Assembly (NCBI GenBank): GCA_905618915.1
Contig: CAJQTI010000036.1
Span: 1-53,798, forward strand
Source: an uncultured Candidatus Pelagibacter sp.
Lineage (GTDB): Bacteria > Pseudomonadota > Alphaproteobacteria > Pelagibacterales > Pelagibacteraceae
DNA: 53,798 bases
Reading direction: 5' to 3'
Below are positions 39,203 to 47,362 of this stretch, in pieces. Both the position numbers and the translations under genes were made by a program. Every line of letters begins with the position of its first letter. The stretch's first letter is position 1. The notes beneath the pieces are model-generated. The model saw nothing but the letters and a program-made list of their open reading frames with translations, did not search any database and was not told where the DNA came from.

Positions 39203-40210
39203 ATGACAATCAAAGTTGGTATCAATGGAATGGGAAGAATTGGTAGAATGGTAATTAGAGCTATCATTGAAAGCCAAAACAAAAACATAGAAATCAAACA
39301 CATCAATAACCGATCAAATTCTGAGGCAAGTTGTTCTTTAATTAAATATGATTCTATTCACGGTAAATTCAATGCAGATTTAAATTACGATGAAAAACAT
39401 TTAATTATTAATAATAATAAAATCACATTTTCACAAGAATCCAATATTGAGGATATTAACTGGAAAAAATTTGATGTCGATTATGTTTTTGAATGTACTG
39501 GAAAATTCAATTCAAAAGAAAAATTATTAGCTCATATAAAAAATGGGGCTAAAAAAGTTATAGTTTCTGCTCCATGCAAAAATGCAGATAAGACAATTGT
39601 CTATGGAGTAAATGAAAATATTTTGACAAAAGGCGATCAAATTATTTCTGCAGCTTCTTGTACAACTAACTGTCTTGCACCTGTTGCTAATATTTTAAAT
39701 GAAACTTTTGAAATTGAAAAAGGATTTATGACAACTATTCACGCTTTTACTAGTGATCAAAGAATTCTAGACAATTCCCATAAAGATCCTAGAAGAGCAA
39801 GATCTGCCAGTCAATCTATTGTGCCAACTTCTACGGGTGCTTCAAAAGCAATTGGTGAAATTATACCTTCATTAAAAGGAAAACTTGAAGGCATTGCGAT
39901 GAGAGTACCTACTCCTAATGTTTCGCTTATAGAATTAGTTTTTTGCTCAAAAAAAGAGGTAAGCAAAGAAACAATCAACGAGGCATTTACTTTTGCTTCT
40001 AAAAAACAATCAAAAAAAGTTTTAGAAGTTACATCGGAAAAGCTGGTTTCAATCGATTTTAATCATAATTCAGCCTCAGCAATTGTTGATTTATCTTTAA
40101 CTAATGTAGTTGGTAAAAATATGGGAAAAATCTCAGCGTGGTATGATAATGAATGGGGTTTTTCAAATAGAATGTGCGACATAGCAGAACATCTTCATAA
40201 AATCTCTTAA
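39203..40210 (+). CDS. gap: Glyceraldehyde-3-phosphate dehydrogenase
   Basis: Phosphorylating GAPDH. It has 335 residues: Rossmann start VGINGMGRIGRMVIR, catalytic SCTTNCLAP with Cys153, and WYDNEWGFSNRM near the C terminus. The position that is Asp in NAD-specific enzymes (E. coli INDLLD) is Asn36 here, followed by Arg37 and Ser38 (INNRSN), a pattern that weakens NAD selection and may allow NADP. Its stop shares a base with the pgk start. Confidence 0.95.
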   Translation: MTIKVGINGMGRIGRMVIRAIIESQNKNIEIKHINNRSNSEASCSLIKYDSIHGKFNADLNYDEKHLIINNNKITFSQESNIEDINWKKFDVDYVFECTGKFNSKEKLLAHIKNGAKKVIVSAPCKNADKTIVYGVNENILTKGDQIISAASCTTNCLAPVANILNETFEIEKGFMTTIHAFTSDQRILDNSHKDPRRARSASQSIVPTSTGASKAIGEIIPSLKGKLEGIAMRVPTPNVSLIELVFCSKKEVSKETINEAFTFASKKQSKKVLEVTSEKLVSIDFNHNSASAIVDLSLTNVVGKNMGKISAWYDNEWGFSNRMCDIAEHLHKIS

Positions 40211-41388
40211 TGAGAAGCATAAAGGATGCGCCCAACCTTAATCAAAAAAAAGTATTACTTAGGCTGGATTTAAACGTTCCATTAAGTAATGGAAAAATTA
40301 CAGATACAACTCGAATAGATAAAATTTTACCTACTATTAATTTTTTATTAAAGAATGAAGCTAAAATTATAATATTGTCTCATGTGGGTAGACCCAAAGG
40401 CAAAGTTGTAAACGAACTCTCTCTTAAACCGATATGTGAAAATCTAAAAAATAATCTTAACCAAAGTATAAGGCTTATTTCAAAAAATATAAAAGAAGTT
40501 AAATCTGCTGATCTATTTGATAATCGTGATGAAAAAATTGTAATACTTGAAAATCTTAGGTTTTATGAAGAGGAAGAAAAAAATGATAAAGTGTTTGCAA
40601 AACATTTGGCAAGTCTAGCGGATATTTATGTTAATGACGCTTTCTCATGTTCTCATAGGGCTCATGCCTCAATTTTTGAAATTACTAAATTTATTCCATC
40701 TTATGCTGGACTTCAATTAAATTTGGAAATTAATGCTCTAACAAAAATTACATCTGAAATTCAAAGACCTATAACCTGCATTATAGGTGGATCTAAAATA
40801 TCTTCTAAAATTAATATCATTAAAAACTTAATAGCTAAATTTGATAATATTATAATAGTTGGTGGAATGGCAAATAATATACTTAAATACAAAGGGTATG
40901 AAATTGGAAAATCTATTCAAGAGAATAATTGCCATAAGATTATTGAAGAAATATTTTCTTTATCAAAAAAAAAAAGTTGTAGAATGATTTATCCTGAAGA
41001 TGTCATGATAGGAAAAGATTTAAATGGATTATCTGAAATAAAAGAACTTGATAATATTTCTAAAGATGAGTTAATTTTAGATATTGGCCCTAAAACAATT
41101 AAAGCTATTAATTTATTAATTGAAGAAAGTAGTACCATCTTATGGAATGGGCCCGCTGGTTATTTTGAGAATCCTAATTTTGCCAAAGGAAGTATTGAAA
41201 TAGCAAAAAAAATTATTGAAAAAAATAAGAATAATTCAATTTACTCAGTTGTAGGAGGTGGTGATACTGTTTCACTCTTAAATAGTATTGGGGCAACTAG
41301 CAATTTTAATTTTGTTTCAACTGCGGGTGGAGCTTTTTTAGAATATCTTGAAGGCAAAGAACTTCCTGGTATAAAGGCTCTTAATTAA
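40210..41388 (+). CDS. pgk: Phosphoglycerate kinase
   Basis: Interconverts 1,3-bisphosphoglycerate and 3-phosphoglycerate with ADP/ATP. It has 392 residues; RLDLNVPLSNGKITDTTRI (residues about 18-36), SHVGRPKGK, ENLRFYEEEEKND, DIYVNDAFSCSHRAHAS, and the nucleotide motif VVGGGDTVSLL / FVSTAGGAFLEYLEG near the C terminus. It contains an 11-A run at 40965-40975. Confidence 0.96.
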   Translation: MRSIKDAPNLNQKKVLLRLDLNVPLSNGKITDTTRIDKILPTINFLLKNEAKIIILSHVGRPKGKVVNELSLKPICENLKNNLNQSIRLISKNIKEVKSADLFDNRDEKIVILENLRFYEEEEKNDKVFAKHLASLADIYVNDAFSCSHRAHASIFEITKFIPSYAGLQLNLEINALTKITSEIQRPITCIIGGSKISSKINIIKNLIAKFDNIIIVGGMANNILKYKGYEIGKSIQENNCHKIIEEIFSLSKKKSCRMIYPEDVMIGKDLNGLSEIKELDNISKDELILDIGPKTIKAINLLIEESSTILWNGPAGYFENPNFAKGSIEIAKKIIEKNKNNSIYSVVGGGDTVSLLNSIGATSNFNFVSTAGGAFLEYLEGKELPGIKALN

Positions 41389-41389
41389 T

Positions 41390-42400
41390 ATGTCAGAACT
41401 TAACAAAATTGCATTAAAGATACTTTCTAATGGCAAAGGAATCCTTGCTGCTGACGAAAGCAACGGAACCATGACTAAAAGATTAGAGTCAGTTAATGTA
41501 CTCTCTAGCCCAGAAAATAGACTTCTATTTAGAGAGACTCTTTTCTCTGCAAGCGGGATGAATGATTTTATTGGTGGTGTTATTTTATATGATGAAACCA
41601 TTAACCAAACGTCTAGCTCAAACCAAACTATTCCAGAACTAATTTCTAAATCTGGAGCAGTTCCAGGAATTAAAGTCGACACAGGTGCAAAAATTCTAGC
41701 AGGATCTTATGAAGAAAAAATTACAGAAGGTCTAGATGGCTTAAGAGAAAGACTAAAGGGCTATTACAAACTTGGAGCAAGATTTACAAAATGGAGAGGT
41801 GTTTATAATATTTCAGATAAATATCCAAGCAAACTATCAATACACTCCAATGCTCATGCACTAGCAAGATATTCGGCTTTAGTCCAAGAATGTGGAATGG
41901 TTCCGATTGTAGAACCTGAAGTTCTAATGGATGGAAATCATACTGCCGAAACATGTTTTAATAAAACCTCTGAAGTTATTAAAAAATGCTTTGAAGAATT
42001 AATGATTAATAAAATAGACTTAAGTGGAATAATTTTAAAACCTAATATGATTTTAGCAGGAACCACTTCTAGCAAAAAGATATCGGCTGAAGAGGTTGCA
42101 AAACTTACTTTAAAATGCCTAAAAGAAAATGTACCAGTTGAAGTGCCTGGAGTTACCTTTTTATCAGGCGGGCAAACAGAAGTGGAAGCAGCAGAAAATT
42201 TAAACCTAATTAATAAGTATAATGACACAAATTTTATTATGACTTATTCATATGGTAGAGCTTTACAACAAAGTGCACTTAAATTTTGGTCAAAAGACAT
42301 TAATAATATTAGTGGCACTCAAAAAGTTTTTAACCACAGAGCTAATATGTGCACACTTGCGGCTCAAGGTAAATGGTCAAAAGAACTTGAAGCAAAATAA
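41390..42400 (+). CDS. fba: Fructose-bisphosphate aldolase, class I
   Basis: Schiff-base (metal-free) aldolase linking triose phosphates and fructose 1,6-bisphosphate. It has 336 residues. GKGILAADESNGTMTKRL at the N terminus, ARFTKWRGV (lysine 1), PIVEPEVLMDG, GIILKPNMI (Schiff-base lysine) and VTFLSGGQTEVEA are those of the eukaryotic-like class I family rather than zinc-dependent class II. It is one base after pgk and overlaps the start of thiE by 14 bases. Confidence 0.95.
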   Translation: MSELNKIALKILSNGKGILAADESNGTMTKRLESVNVLSSPENRLLFRETLFSASGMNDFIGGVILYDETINQTSSSNQTIPELISKSGAVPGIKVDTGAKILAGSYEEKITEGLDGLRERLKGYYKLGARFTKWRGVYNISDKYPSKLSIHSNAHALARYSALVQECGMVPIVEPEVLMDGNHTAETCFNKTSEVIKKCFEELMINKIDLSGIILKPNMILAGTTSSKKISAEEVAKLTLKCLKENVPVEVPGVTFLSGGQTEVEAAENLNLINKYNDTNFIMTYSYGRALQQSALKFWSKDINNISGTQKVFNHRANMCTLAAQGKWSKELEAK

Positions 42401-43010
42401 AATAAATAAGAAATTTGTTTATCTAATTTCCCCAAATAAAATAACTGATATAAATTTTTATAATGATTTAGCTCTTGTGTTGAGTTCAAAAAAAGTAAGT
42501 TTTTTTCAACTAAGACTTAAAAACGAAACAAATTCAAATAAATTAATTATTGGAAAAAAAATCAAGAAAATTTGCAATAAGTACAAAGTTAAATTTTTAG
42601 TCAATGACGATCCCCTACTTGCTAAAAAAATGAATGCAGACGGTTGTCACCTAGGTCAAAAAGATATAAACTTGATAAAAGCTAGAAAAATATTGAAGAA
42701 CAAAATTATTGGAGTGACCTGTCATAATTCTGTTAATCTAGCAAAGAGAGCTATTGAAGCTGGTGCTGATTATTTAGCTTTTGGTGCATTTTATGCAACT
42801 AAAACCAAGATAGTTAAATATAGAGCTAGTTTAACTATATTAAAATCTATTAAAAAAATAACGTCCATACCAATTGTGGCTATTGGCGGTATAAAGCTAA
42901 GTAATTATAAAAAACTTTTATTGAATAAAGCTAACTTTTTAGCTATTTCAGGCTACATTTGGAATAATAAAAAATACAAACCATTAGAAGCTATTAAAAA
43001 ATTAAAATGA
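42387..43010 (+). CDS. thiE: Thiamine-phosphate synthase (ThiE-like)
   Basis: Joins HMP-PP and the thiazole phosphate. The TTG at 42387 gives a 207-residue protein of normal ThiE length starting MKQNKINKKFVYLIS; the longer open frame from 42252 runs through the fba C-terminal coding region and is not credible. Family motifs: FLVNDDPLLAKKMNADGCHLGQKD, GVTCHN, GADYLAFGAFYATKTK and IVAIGGI. In some proteobacteria a second ThiE-like protein exists, so specificity is inferred. It overlaps fba by 14 and efp by 4 bases. Confidence 0.82.
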   Translation: MKQNKINKKFVYLISPNKITDINFYNDLALVLSSKKVSFFQLRLKNETNSNKLIIGKKIKKICNKYKVKFLVNDDPLLAKKMNADGCHLGQKDINLIKARKILKNKIIGVTCHNSVNLAKRAIEAGADYLAFGAFYATKTKIVKYRASLTILKSIKKITSIPIVAIGGIKLSNYKKLLLNKANFLAISGYIWNNKKYKPLEAIKKLK

Positions 43011-43567
43011 AATTATACGCAAGTGAAATTAGAGTTGGAATGTTAATTGAATATAAAAATGACCTTTGGCAAGTCTTAAAAACACAGCATGTAAAACCTG
43101 GCAAAGGTGGTGCGTTTGCTCAAGTTGAGATGAAAAGTGTGAATAAAAATACAAAATTGAATGAAAGATTTAGATCAAGTGAGTCTGTTGAAAAAGCTTC
43201 ATTAGATGAAACAAAGTTTAATTATCTTTATGGTGATGAAACTGATTATTATTTCATGGACCCGAAATCTTACGAACAAATTAATATTAAAAAAGAAATA
43301 ATGGGAGAAAAAGGTAAAATGTTAACAGAAAACTTGGGAGTAAGCATAAGTTTTTATAATGAAAAACCTTTAACAGTTGAGCTGCCCAATCAAGTAACGT
43401 GCACGATTGATACAACTGATGTTGCTTTAAAAGGGCAAACAGTTTCATCTTCATACAAGCCCGCAACTTTAGATAATGGAATAAATATTCAAGTCCCTCC
43501 ATTTATTGAAGGTGGGGACAAAATCATAGTTGATACTAGAACTATGGAATATATCAAAAAAATATAA
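43007..43567 (+). CDS. efp: Translation elongation factor P
   Basis: Relieves ribosome stalling at polyproline. It has 186 residues with three OB/KOW-like domains. The tip loop is KPGKGGAF with Lys33, the residue lysylated in many bacteria; no EpmA homologue is visible in this window. C-terminal GDKIIVDTRTMEYIKK is standard. It starts inside the last codons of thiE. Confidence 0.96.
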   Translation: MKLYASEIRVGMLIEYKNDLWQVLKTQHVKPGKGGAFAQVEMKSVNKNTKLNERFRSSESVEKASLDETKFNYLYGDETDYYFMDPKSYEQINIKKEIMGEKGKMLTENLGVSISFYNEKPLTVELPNQVTCTIDTTDVALKGQTVSSSYKPATLDNGINIQVPPFIEGGDKIIVDTRTMEYIKKI

Positions 43568-43572
43568 ATCAT

Positions 43573-44313
43573 ATGCAATCAATATCAGCCAATCTAAATG
43601 TCATGATAAAGGCTGCAGAAAAAGCATCTAGAGCTTTAATTAGAGATTTTGGAGAAATAGAAAAACTACAAGTTTCAATCAAAGGACCTACAGATTTTGT
43701 ATCGAATGCTGATTTAAAAGCTGAGAAAATAATTATAGAAGAATTAAAAAAAGCAAGACCCTACTATTCTATTATTAGTGAAGAAGATGGTTCCGAAACT
43801 AATAAAGATAAAGAACACACATGGATAATAGATCCTATAGATGGTACTACAAATTTTTTACATGGCGTGCCTCACTTTGCAATATCAATTGCTTTAAAAT
43901 CTGGTGATGAAATAGTATCGGGGTTAATTTATGACCCTATAAAAGATGAAATGTTTTATGCTGAAAAAGAAAATGGTGCATTCTTTAACAATCAAAGAAT
44001 TAGAGTATCAAAAAAAAGAGAGCTTAATAGCTGCTTGTTTGCTACGGGCGGTATAACTAAAAATGAAGTTGATTTACCTTTAAGAAAATCTGGAAGTGCA
44101 GCATTAGATATTGCCTACGTTGCAGCCGGTAGATATGACGGTTATTTTCAAAATAATCTAAATTTATGGGATATAGCTGCTGGTATAATATTGGTAAAAG
44201 AGGCAGGTGGCTTAATTAATGAAATTGACCTCTCAAAAAATAAAGACATCAAAATAAGAGCTTCTAGCATGGCAATTAACGATAAAATGCTTGAAAAATT
44301 AAAGAACTTTTAA
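43573..44313 (+). CDS. suhB: Inositol monophosphatase family protein (SuhB-like)
   Basis: Mg-dependent sugar/inositol phosphatase fold. It has 246 residues; DFVSNADLKAEKII, EEDGS, the metal motif WIIDPIDGTTNFLHG (about residues 86-100) and C-terminal LWDIAAGIILVKEAGG. Some SuhB proteins act in rRNA antitermination, which fits its neighbours efp and ribosomal genes, but enzymatic substrate is not determinable. It is the last gene of the tkt operon. Confidence 0.9.
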   Translation: MQSISANLNVMIKAAEKASRALIRDFGEIEKLQVSIKGPTDFVSNADLKAEKIIIEELKKARPYYSIISEEDGSETNKDKEHTWIIDPIDGTTNFLHGVPHFAISIALKSGDEIVSGLIYDPIKDEMFYAEKENGAFFNNQRIRVSKKRELNSCLFATGGITKNEVDLPLRKSGSAALDIAYVAAGRYDGYFQNNLNLWDIAAGIILVKEAGGLINEIDLSKNKDIKIRASSMAINDKMLEKLKNF

Positions 44314-44348
44314 TTGTTTTATAAAATTCTTTTGCTATAAGTCTCGAT

Positions 44349-44579
44349 ATGAAAAAAGACATACACCCAAACTACCATACAATTAAAGTAGAAATGACTG
44401 ATGGAACTCAATTTGAAACAAGATCAACTTGGGGGAAAGAAGGAGAAGTTTTAAAATTAGAAATTGATCCAAAATCCCATGCTGCTTGGACAGGTGGAAA
44501 GCAAAAACTAATGGACAAGGGTCGTGTAAGCAAATTCAATAAAAAATTCCAAAATTTCAGATCAGAAAAGAAAGATTAA
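44349..44579 (+). CDS. rpmE: 50S ribosomal protein L31
   Basis: A 76-residue basic ribosomal protein: [19 protein letters not shown] start, TRSTWGKEG, and [15 protein letters not shown]. It has no cysteines, so it is the zinc-free form; this means no zinc-storage role. Its stop abuts the ATG of the next gene directly. Confidence 0.95.
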   Translation: MKKDIHPNYHTIKVEMTDGTQFETRSTWGKEGEVLKLEIDPKSHAAWTGGKQKLMDKGRVSKFNKKFQNFRSEKKD

Positions 44580-45167
44580 ATGTCAAACGTACCATTAATG
44601 CCAATGGCAACAGCTGTTTGGTTAGTAGAAAATACAACACTTACTTTCAAGCAAATTTCAAAGTTTTGTAATTTACATGAGGTTGAAGTGCAGGGGATTG
44701 CAGATGGTGAAGTTGCAAAAGGAATAATGGCTTATAACCCCATTATATCTGGTCAGCTTACTAGAGAAGAGATTGAGCTGGCATCTAAAGATGAAAATAA
44801 AGAACTACAGATAAAAAATACTGATATTGAAATTTCAACTGAAGATAAAAAAATTAAAAAATACATTCCTTTATCTAAAAGACAAGATAAACCAGATTCA
44901 GCTTTATGGTTAATCAAACATCATTCATTGTTAAAAGATTCGCAAATAGCAAAACTAGTTGGAATAACCAAGGCCTCTGTTACTGCAATTAAAAATAAAA
45001 GTTATTGGAATTATAACAATTTAAATCCTAAAGACCCTGTAGCATTAGGGCTGTTTTCTCAAAAGGATCTAGTTGAAGCTATTGAAAAAGCTGAAAGAAG
45101 AATAAAAAGGGAAAAAAAAGAAAAAGAAAAAGCAAAACTAACAAGAGAAGTTTCAAACATTGAATAA
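44580..45167 (+). CDS. TrcR-like cell-cycle transcriptional regulator (DUF1013 family)
   Basis: A 195-residue alphaproteobacteria-specific protein. It consists of two related halves, each starting with a WL helix and a helix-turn-helix-like stretch: ATAVWLVENTTLTFKQI (residues about 10-26) and DSALWLIKHHSLLKDSQI (about 104-121), each followed by an isoleucine-rich recognition-like helix and a Y/W-N-P-x-x-P segment. The C terminus is a charged helix. The DUF1013 family has been named TrcR; direct targets are not inferable. It follows rpmE with no gap. Confidence 0.8.
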   Translation: MSNVPLMPMATAVWLVENTTLTFKQISKFCNLHEVEVQGIADGEVAKGIMAYNPIISGQLTREEIELASKDENKELQIKNTDIEISTEDKKIKKYIPLSKRQDKPDSALWLIKHHSLLKDSQIAKLVGITKASVTAIKNKSYWNYNNLNPKDPVALGLFSQKDLVEAIEKAERRIKREKKEKEKAKLTREVSNIE

Positions 45168-45222
45168 TTTTAATAGACACCAAAATTATATGATGGTACT
45201 AAAACATTCTTAAAAAATATTT

Positions 45223-45417
45223 ATGAAAATAGAAGTTAAAGATAACAATATTGAACAAGCGCTTAGAGTTCTTAAAAGAAAATTACAAAGAGATGGTTTT
45301 TTTAAAGTAGTAAAATTAAAAAGTGTTTACGAAAAACCTTCTGAAAAGAAAAAAAGAATTTTACAAGAAAATATTAAAAGAGTTAAAAAGCTCAATAAGC
45401 TTAAAAATAGAATTTAA
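45223..45417 (+). CDS. rpsU: 30S ribosomal protein S21
   Basis: A 64-residue, highly basic protein with NIEQALRVLKRKLQRDG near the N terminus and a Lys-rich helical tail, as in S21. It lies six bases upstream of the initiator tRNA gene, so the two are probably on one transcript. Confidence 0.92.
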   Translation: MKIEVKDNNIEQALRVLKRKLQRDGFFKVVKLKSVYEKPSEKKKRILQENIKRVKKLNKLKNRI

Positions 45418-45423
45418 ATATAC

Positions 45424-45502
<79 letters not shown>

Positions 45503-45595
45503 CCCACACTCACTTTTTTGATTTAGATAACGTTCAGAAAATAATCTTACCGCACCATTGACGCAATCGGAATCAAAAATTGACCTCAATAATAA

Positions 45596-46450
45596 TTAAT
45601 CAACAGGTTTAAGTTTTGGATTAATATTTATATCTACTTTTTTAATTGAATTACCTCGTCTAATTTCATCATAAAAAACAACTTGAGTTCGCATTTTGCG
45701 ATTTTTGAGCTCTTTATACTTACTAATTAAATTGCGATATATACCATGTTTAAAATATATTCCTTCTGGTTTAAAAAAAATTGGAGATTTTAATATTTCC
45801 ACTTTTTTAATACCATCTACCCATGCATCTATTCTTTTATTTTTAAAATCTAAACAAAAAGAAATATCTGTCCAAACTTCTTTCATTTTTCTTAGTGGCT
45901 TTAATGTAGTAAATACTGATTTATCAATAACGTCTGTTGCTGAACCACTAAGTTCGTGCCAATTAAAGAATAAATATCCTTTATGTGCATCAATTTGAAT
46001 CAAGGGTGGAAAAGAAGCTAGGCCGCCTGATGCTGTACCTGTTGGACCACCAATTTGATGAACTTGGCCTAAAGTAGTTTTGGCTGGAGCTACATCAAAA
46101 AAATCTTTAGATAACATTAAACTATATCCATAGCACTGTTTTCCTTTTGGAGCCTGTCTTGGTTCTGTTGAAAACTCAACTCTTTCTCGATCAGTGTCAC
46201 AATCGCTCCAACTATCGTCTCCAAAGCAATCACCATCTCTAAGTTCAAATCGTTGGTAATATTTTCCAGCACGTGCTTTTGTTTTATCTTTAATGTATTG
46301 AAAGTTGTAATCATTATGATCCATAAAGTTTTTATGAAACTTAAATCCACTCTTCTTGGTTTTCAAACCAAATTTTCCCTCTTCATCTTTAAATGTCCCA
46401 GAAATAGCAAGTGTTGGAATCAATAAAAATATGATTAACAATTTTTTCAT
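45596..46450 (-). CDS. Secreted polysaccharide lyase (heparinase-I-like fold)
   Basis: A 284-residue protein with a signal peptide (MKKLLIIFLLIPTLAIS, cleavage near residue 17). The mature part looks like a beta-jelly-roll lyase of the Polysacc_lyase (heparin lyase I-like) family: ELRDGDCFGDD, RVEFSTEPRQAP near residues 90-101, GQVHQIGG with His131, a WTDISFCLDF strand near 193, DAWVDGIK near 208, YFKHGIYR at 232-239 and YDEIRRG at 260-266. Members beta-eliminate uronic-acid polysaccharides; the actual substrate is unknown. It lies alone between tRNA-derived repeats. A lectin-like glucanase fold is the main alternative. Confidence 0.75.
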   Translation of the reverse strand: MKKLLIIFLLIPTLAISGTFKDEEGKFGLKTKKSGFKFHKNFMDHNDYNFQYIKDKTKARAGKYYQRFELRDGDCFGDDSWSDCDTDRERVEFSTEPRQAPKGKQCYGYSLMLSKDFFDVAPAKTTLGQVHQIGGPTGTASGGLASFPPLIQIDAHKGYLFFNWHELSGSATDVIDKSVFTTLKPLRKMKEVWTDISFCLDFKNKRIDAWVDGIKKVEILKSPIFFKPEGIYFKHGIYRNLISKYKELKNRKMRTQVVFYDEIRRGNSIKKVDININPKLKPVD

Positions 46451-46458
46451 AAAATCTT

Positions 46459-46503
46459 TGCCGTAAATATTGAGATTTTATTCTAGCACAACCTCTGCCG
46501 TAA
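46459..46503 (-). promoter_or_regulatory. Lyase promoter: extended -10 between two TTACGGCA repeats
   Basis: On the minus strand TGC-TAGAAT (TAGAAT at 46485-46480) resembles an extended -10, placing transcription start about 23 bases before the lyase ATG. Two identical octamers TTACGGCA lie at 46503-46496 and 46466-46459, 37 bases apart, one upstream of the -10 and one in the leader. This arrangement looks like paired operator sites. No good -35 is visible. Confidence 0.4.
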
Positions 46504-46588
46504 TAAAACCGCACTCCAATAAAGTTTTGAGAATTTTATCTAGCTTATTTAAGGAACATTGATTGTTTTACGCAGAAATCAGGTCATA

Positions 46589-46642
46589 CGTCAAGCTCAT
46601 AACCTGAAGGTCGGCGGTTCAAATCCATCCCCCGCAACCAAT
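46589..46642 (+). repeat. Direct repeat copy 2: tRNA-fMet 3' fragment (far attachment site)
   Basis: A second copy of the tRNA-fMet 3' part, including CAT anticodon loop, T arm and CCA. Two G-to-A changes (46594 in the anticodon stem, 46627 in the T stem) each break a base pair, and the 5' half of the tRNA is not recognisable upstream (about half the bases match when aligned at the same offset). It is therefore a non-functional remnant. It lies 16 bases past the end of the transaldolase gene. Confidence 0.88.
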
Positions 46643-46658
46643 TCTAGTGACTAGTTAA

Positions 46659-47357
46659 TTAAATTTTAAACCTAGATTTTTTACTATCAACCAAAAATGC
46701 TTTAACAGTTTCTTTGGTAAGTTGATCAAATGTTTTCCCAAAATTTTCAATTTTTTCAATAGTTTTTGGTGGAATTGTAATAATGTGACATCCCAATTGT
46801 TTTGCTTGTAAGTAATTATAGGGCTCTCTAACACTCGCCCAAAGTATCTCTACATTTTTAAATTTTTTTGCGATTGCAATACTTTTTTTAAATTCTGGAA
46901 CTGGATCTTTTCCAGTATCCCCTGCTCTACCAGCAAATATTGAAATTATAACTTTTGTTTTCTTATTGATTAATTTTAGAATTTTTTCTGTTTGTTTTGC
47001 ACTATAAATTGCTGTGATATTAAGTTTAATATCCAAATTATTAAGCTCTTTAATAATTTTACTCATAAAAATACCTTTAGAATTAGCAACTGGTACTTTT
47101 ACATAAACATTCTTTCCCCAGCTATTAATCTGAAGAGCTTGTTTTTTCATCTCTTTGTATTCGTCAGCAAATACCTCTAGTGAAACAGGTTTATTTTTGC
47201 AAATTTTTAATATTTTCTTTGAATAGGATTTGTAATCTTTTGCTCCAGCTTTTCTCATCAAGCTAGGATTGGTTGTAAAGCCTTTAACTATTTTTTTCTT
47301 ATTGAACTTCTTTATTAAATCTAATTCTGCAATGTCACAAAATACTTTTGTTGTCAT
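46659..47357 (-). CDS. tal: Transaldolase family protein (short, TalC/FSA-like)
   Basis: Moves a dihydroxyacetone unit between sugar phosphates, or acts as fructose-6-P aldolase. It has 232 residues, near the short TalC class (about 215-220). FCDIAELDLI at the N terminus, GFTTNPSLMRKAG near residue 26, the Schiff-base lysine in YVKVPVANSKG, and SIFAGRAGDTG. The motif ILWASVREPYN replaces the SxR phosphate-binding segment in expected form. It follows pntB by five bases and is the last gene of that unit. Confidence 0.87.
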   Translation of the reverse strand: MTTKVFCDIAELDLIKKFNKKKIVKGFTTNPSLMRKAGAKDYKSYSKKILKICKNKPVSLEVFADEYKEMKKQALQINSWGKNVYVKVPVANSKGIFMSKIIKELNNLDIKLNITAIYSAKQTEKILKLINKKTKVIISIFAGRAGDTGKDPVPEFKKSIAIAKKFKNVEILWASVREPYNYLQAKQLGCHIITIPPKTIEKIENFGKTFDQLTKETVKAFLVDSKKSRFKI

Positions 47358-47362
47358 TAATT

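Noticed and set aside
42252..42386. Long N-terminal extension of thiE
   Set aside because: This stretch is the fba coding region in another frame and does not look like ThiE.
46561..46640. Second functional tRNA-Met gene
   Set aside because: Only the 3' part is conserved; two changes break stems and the 5' half cannot form acceptor and D arms.
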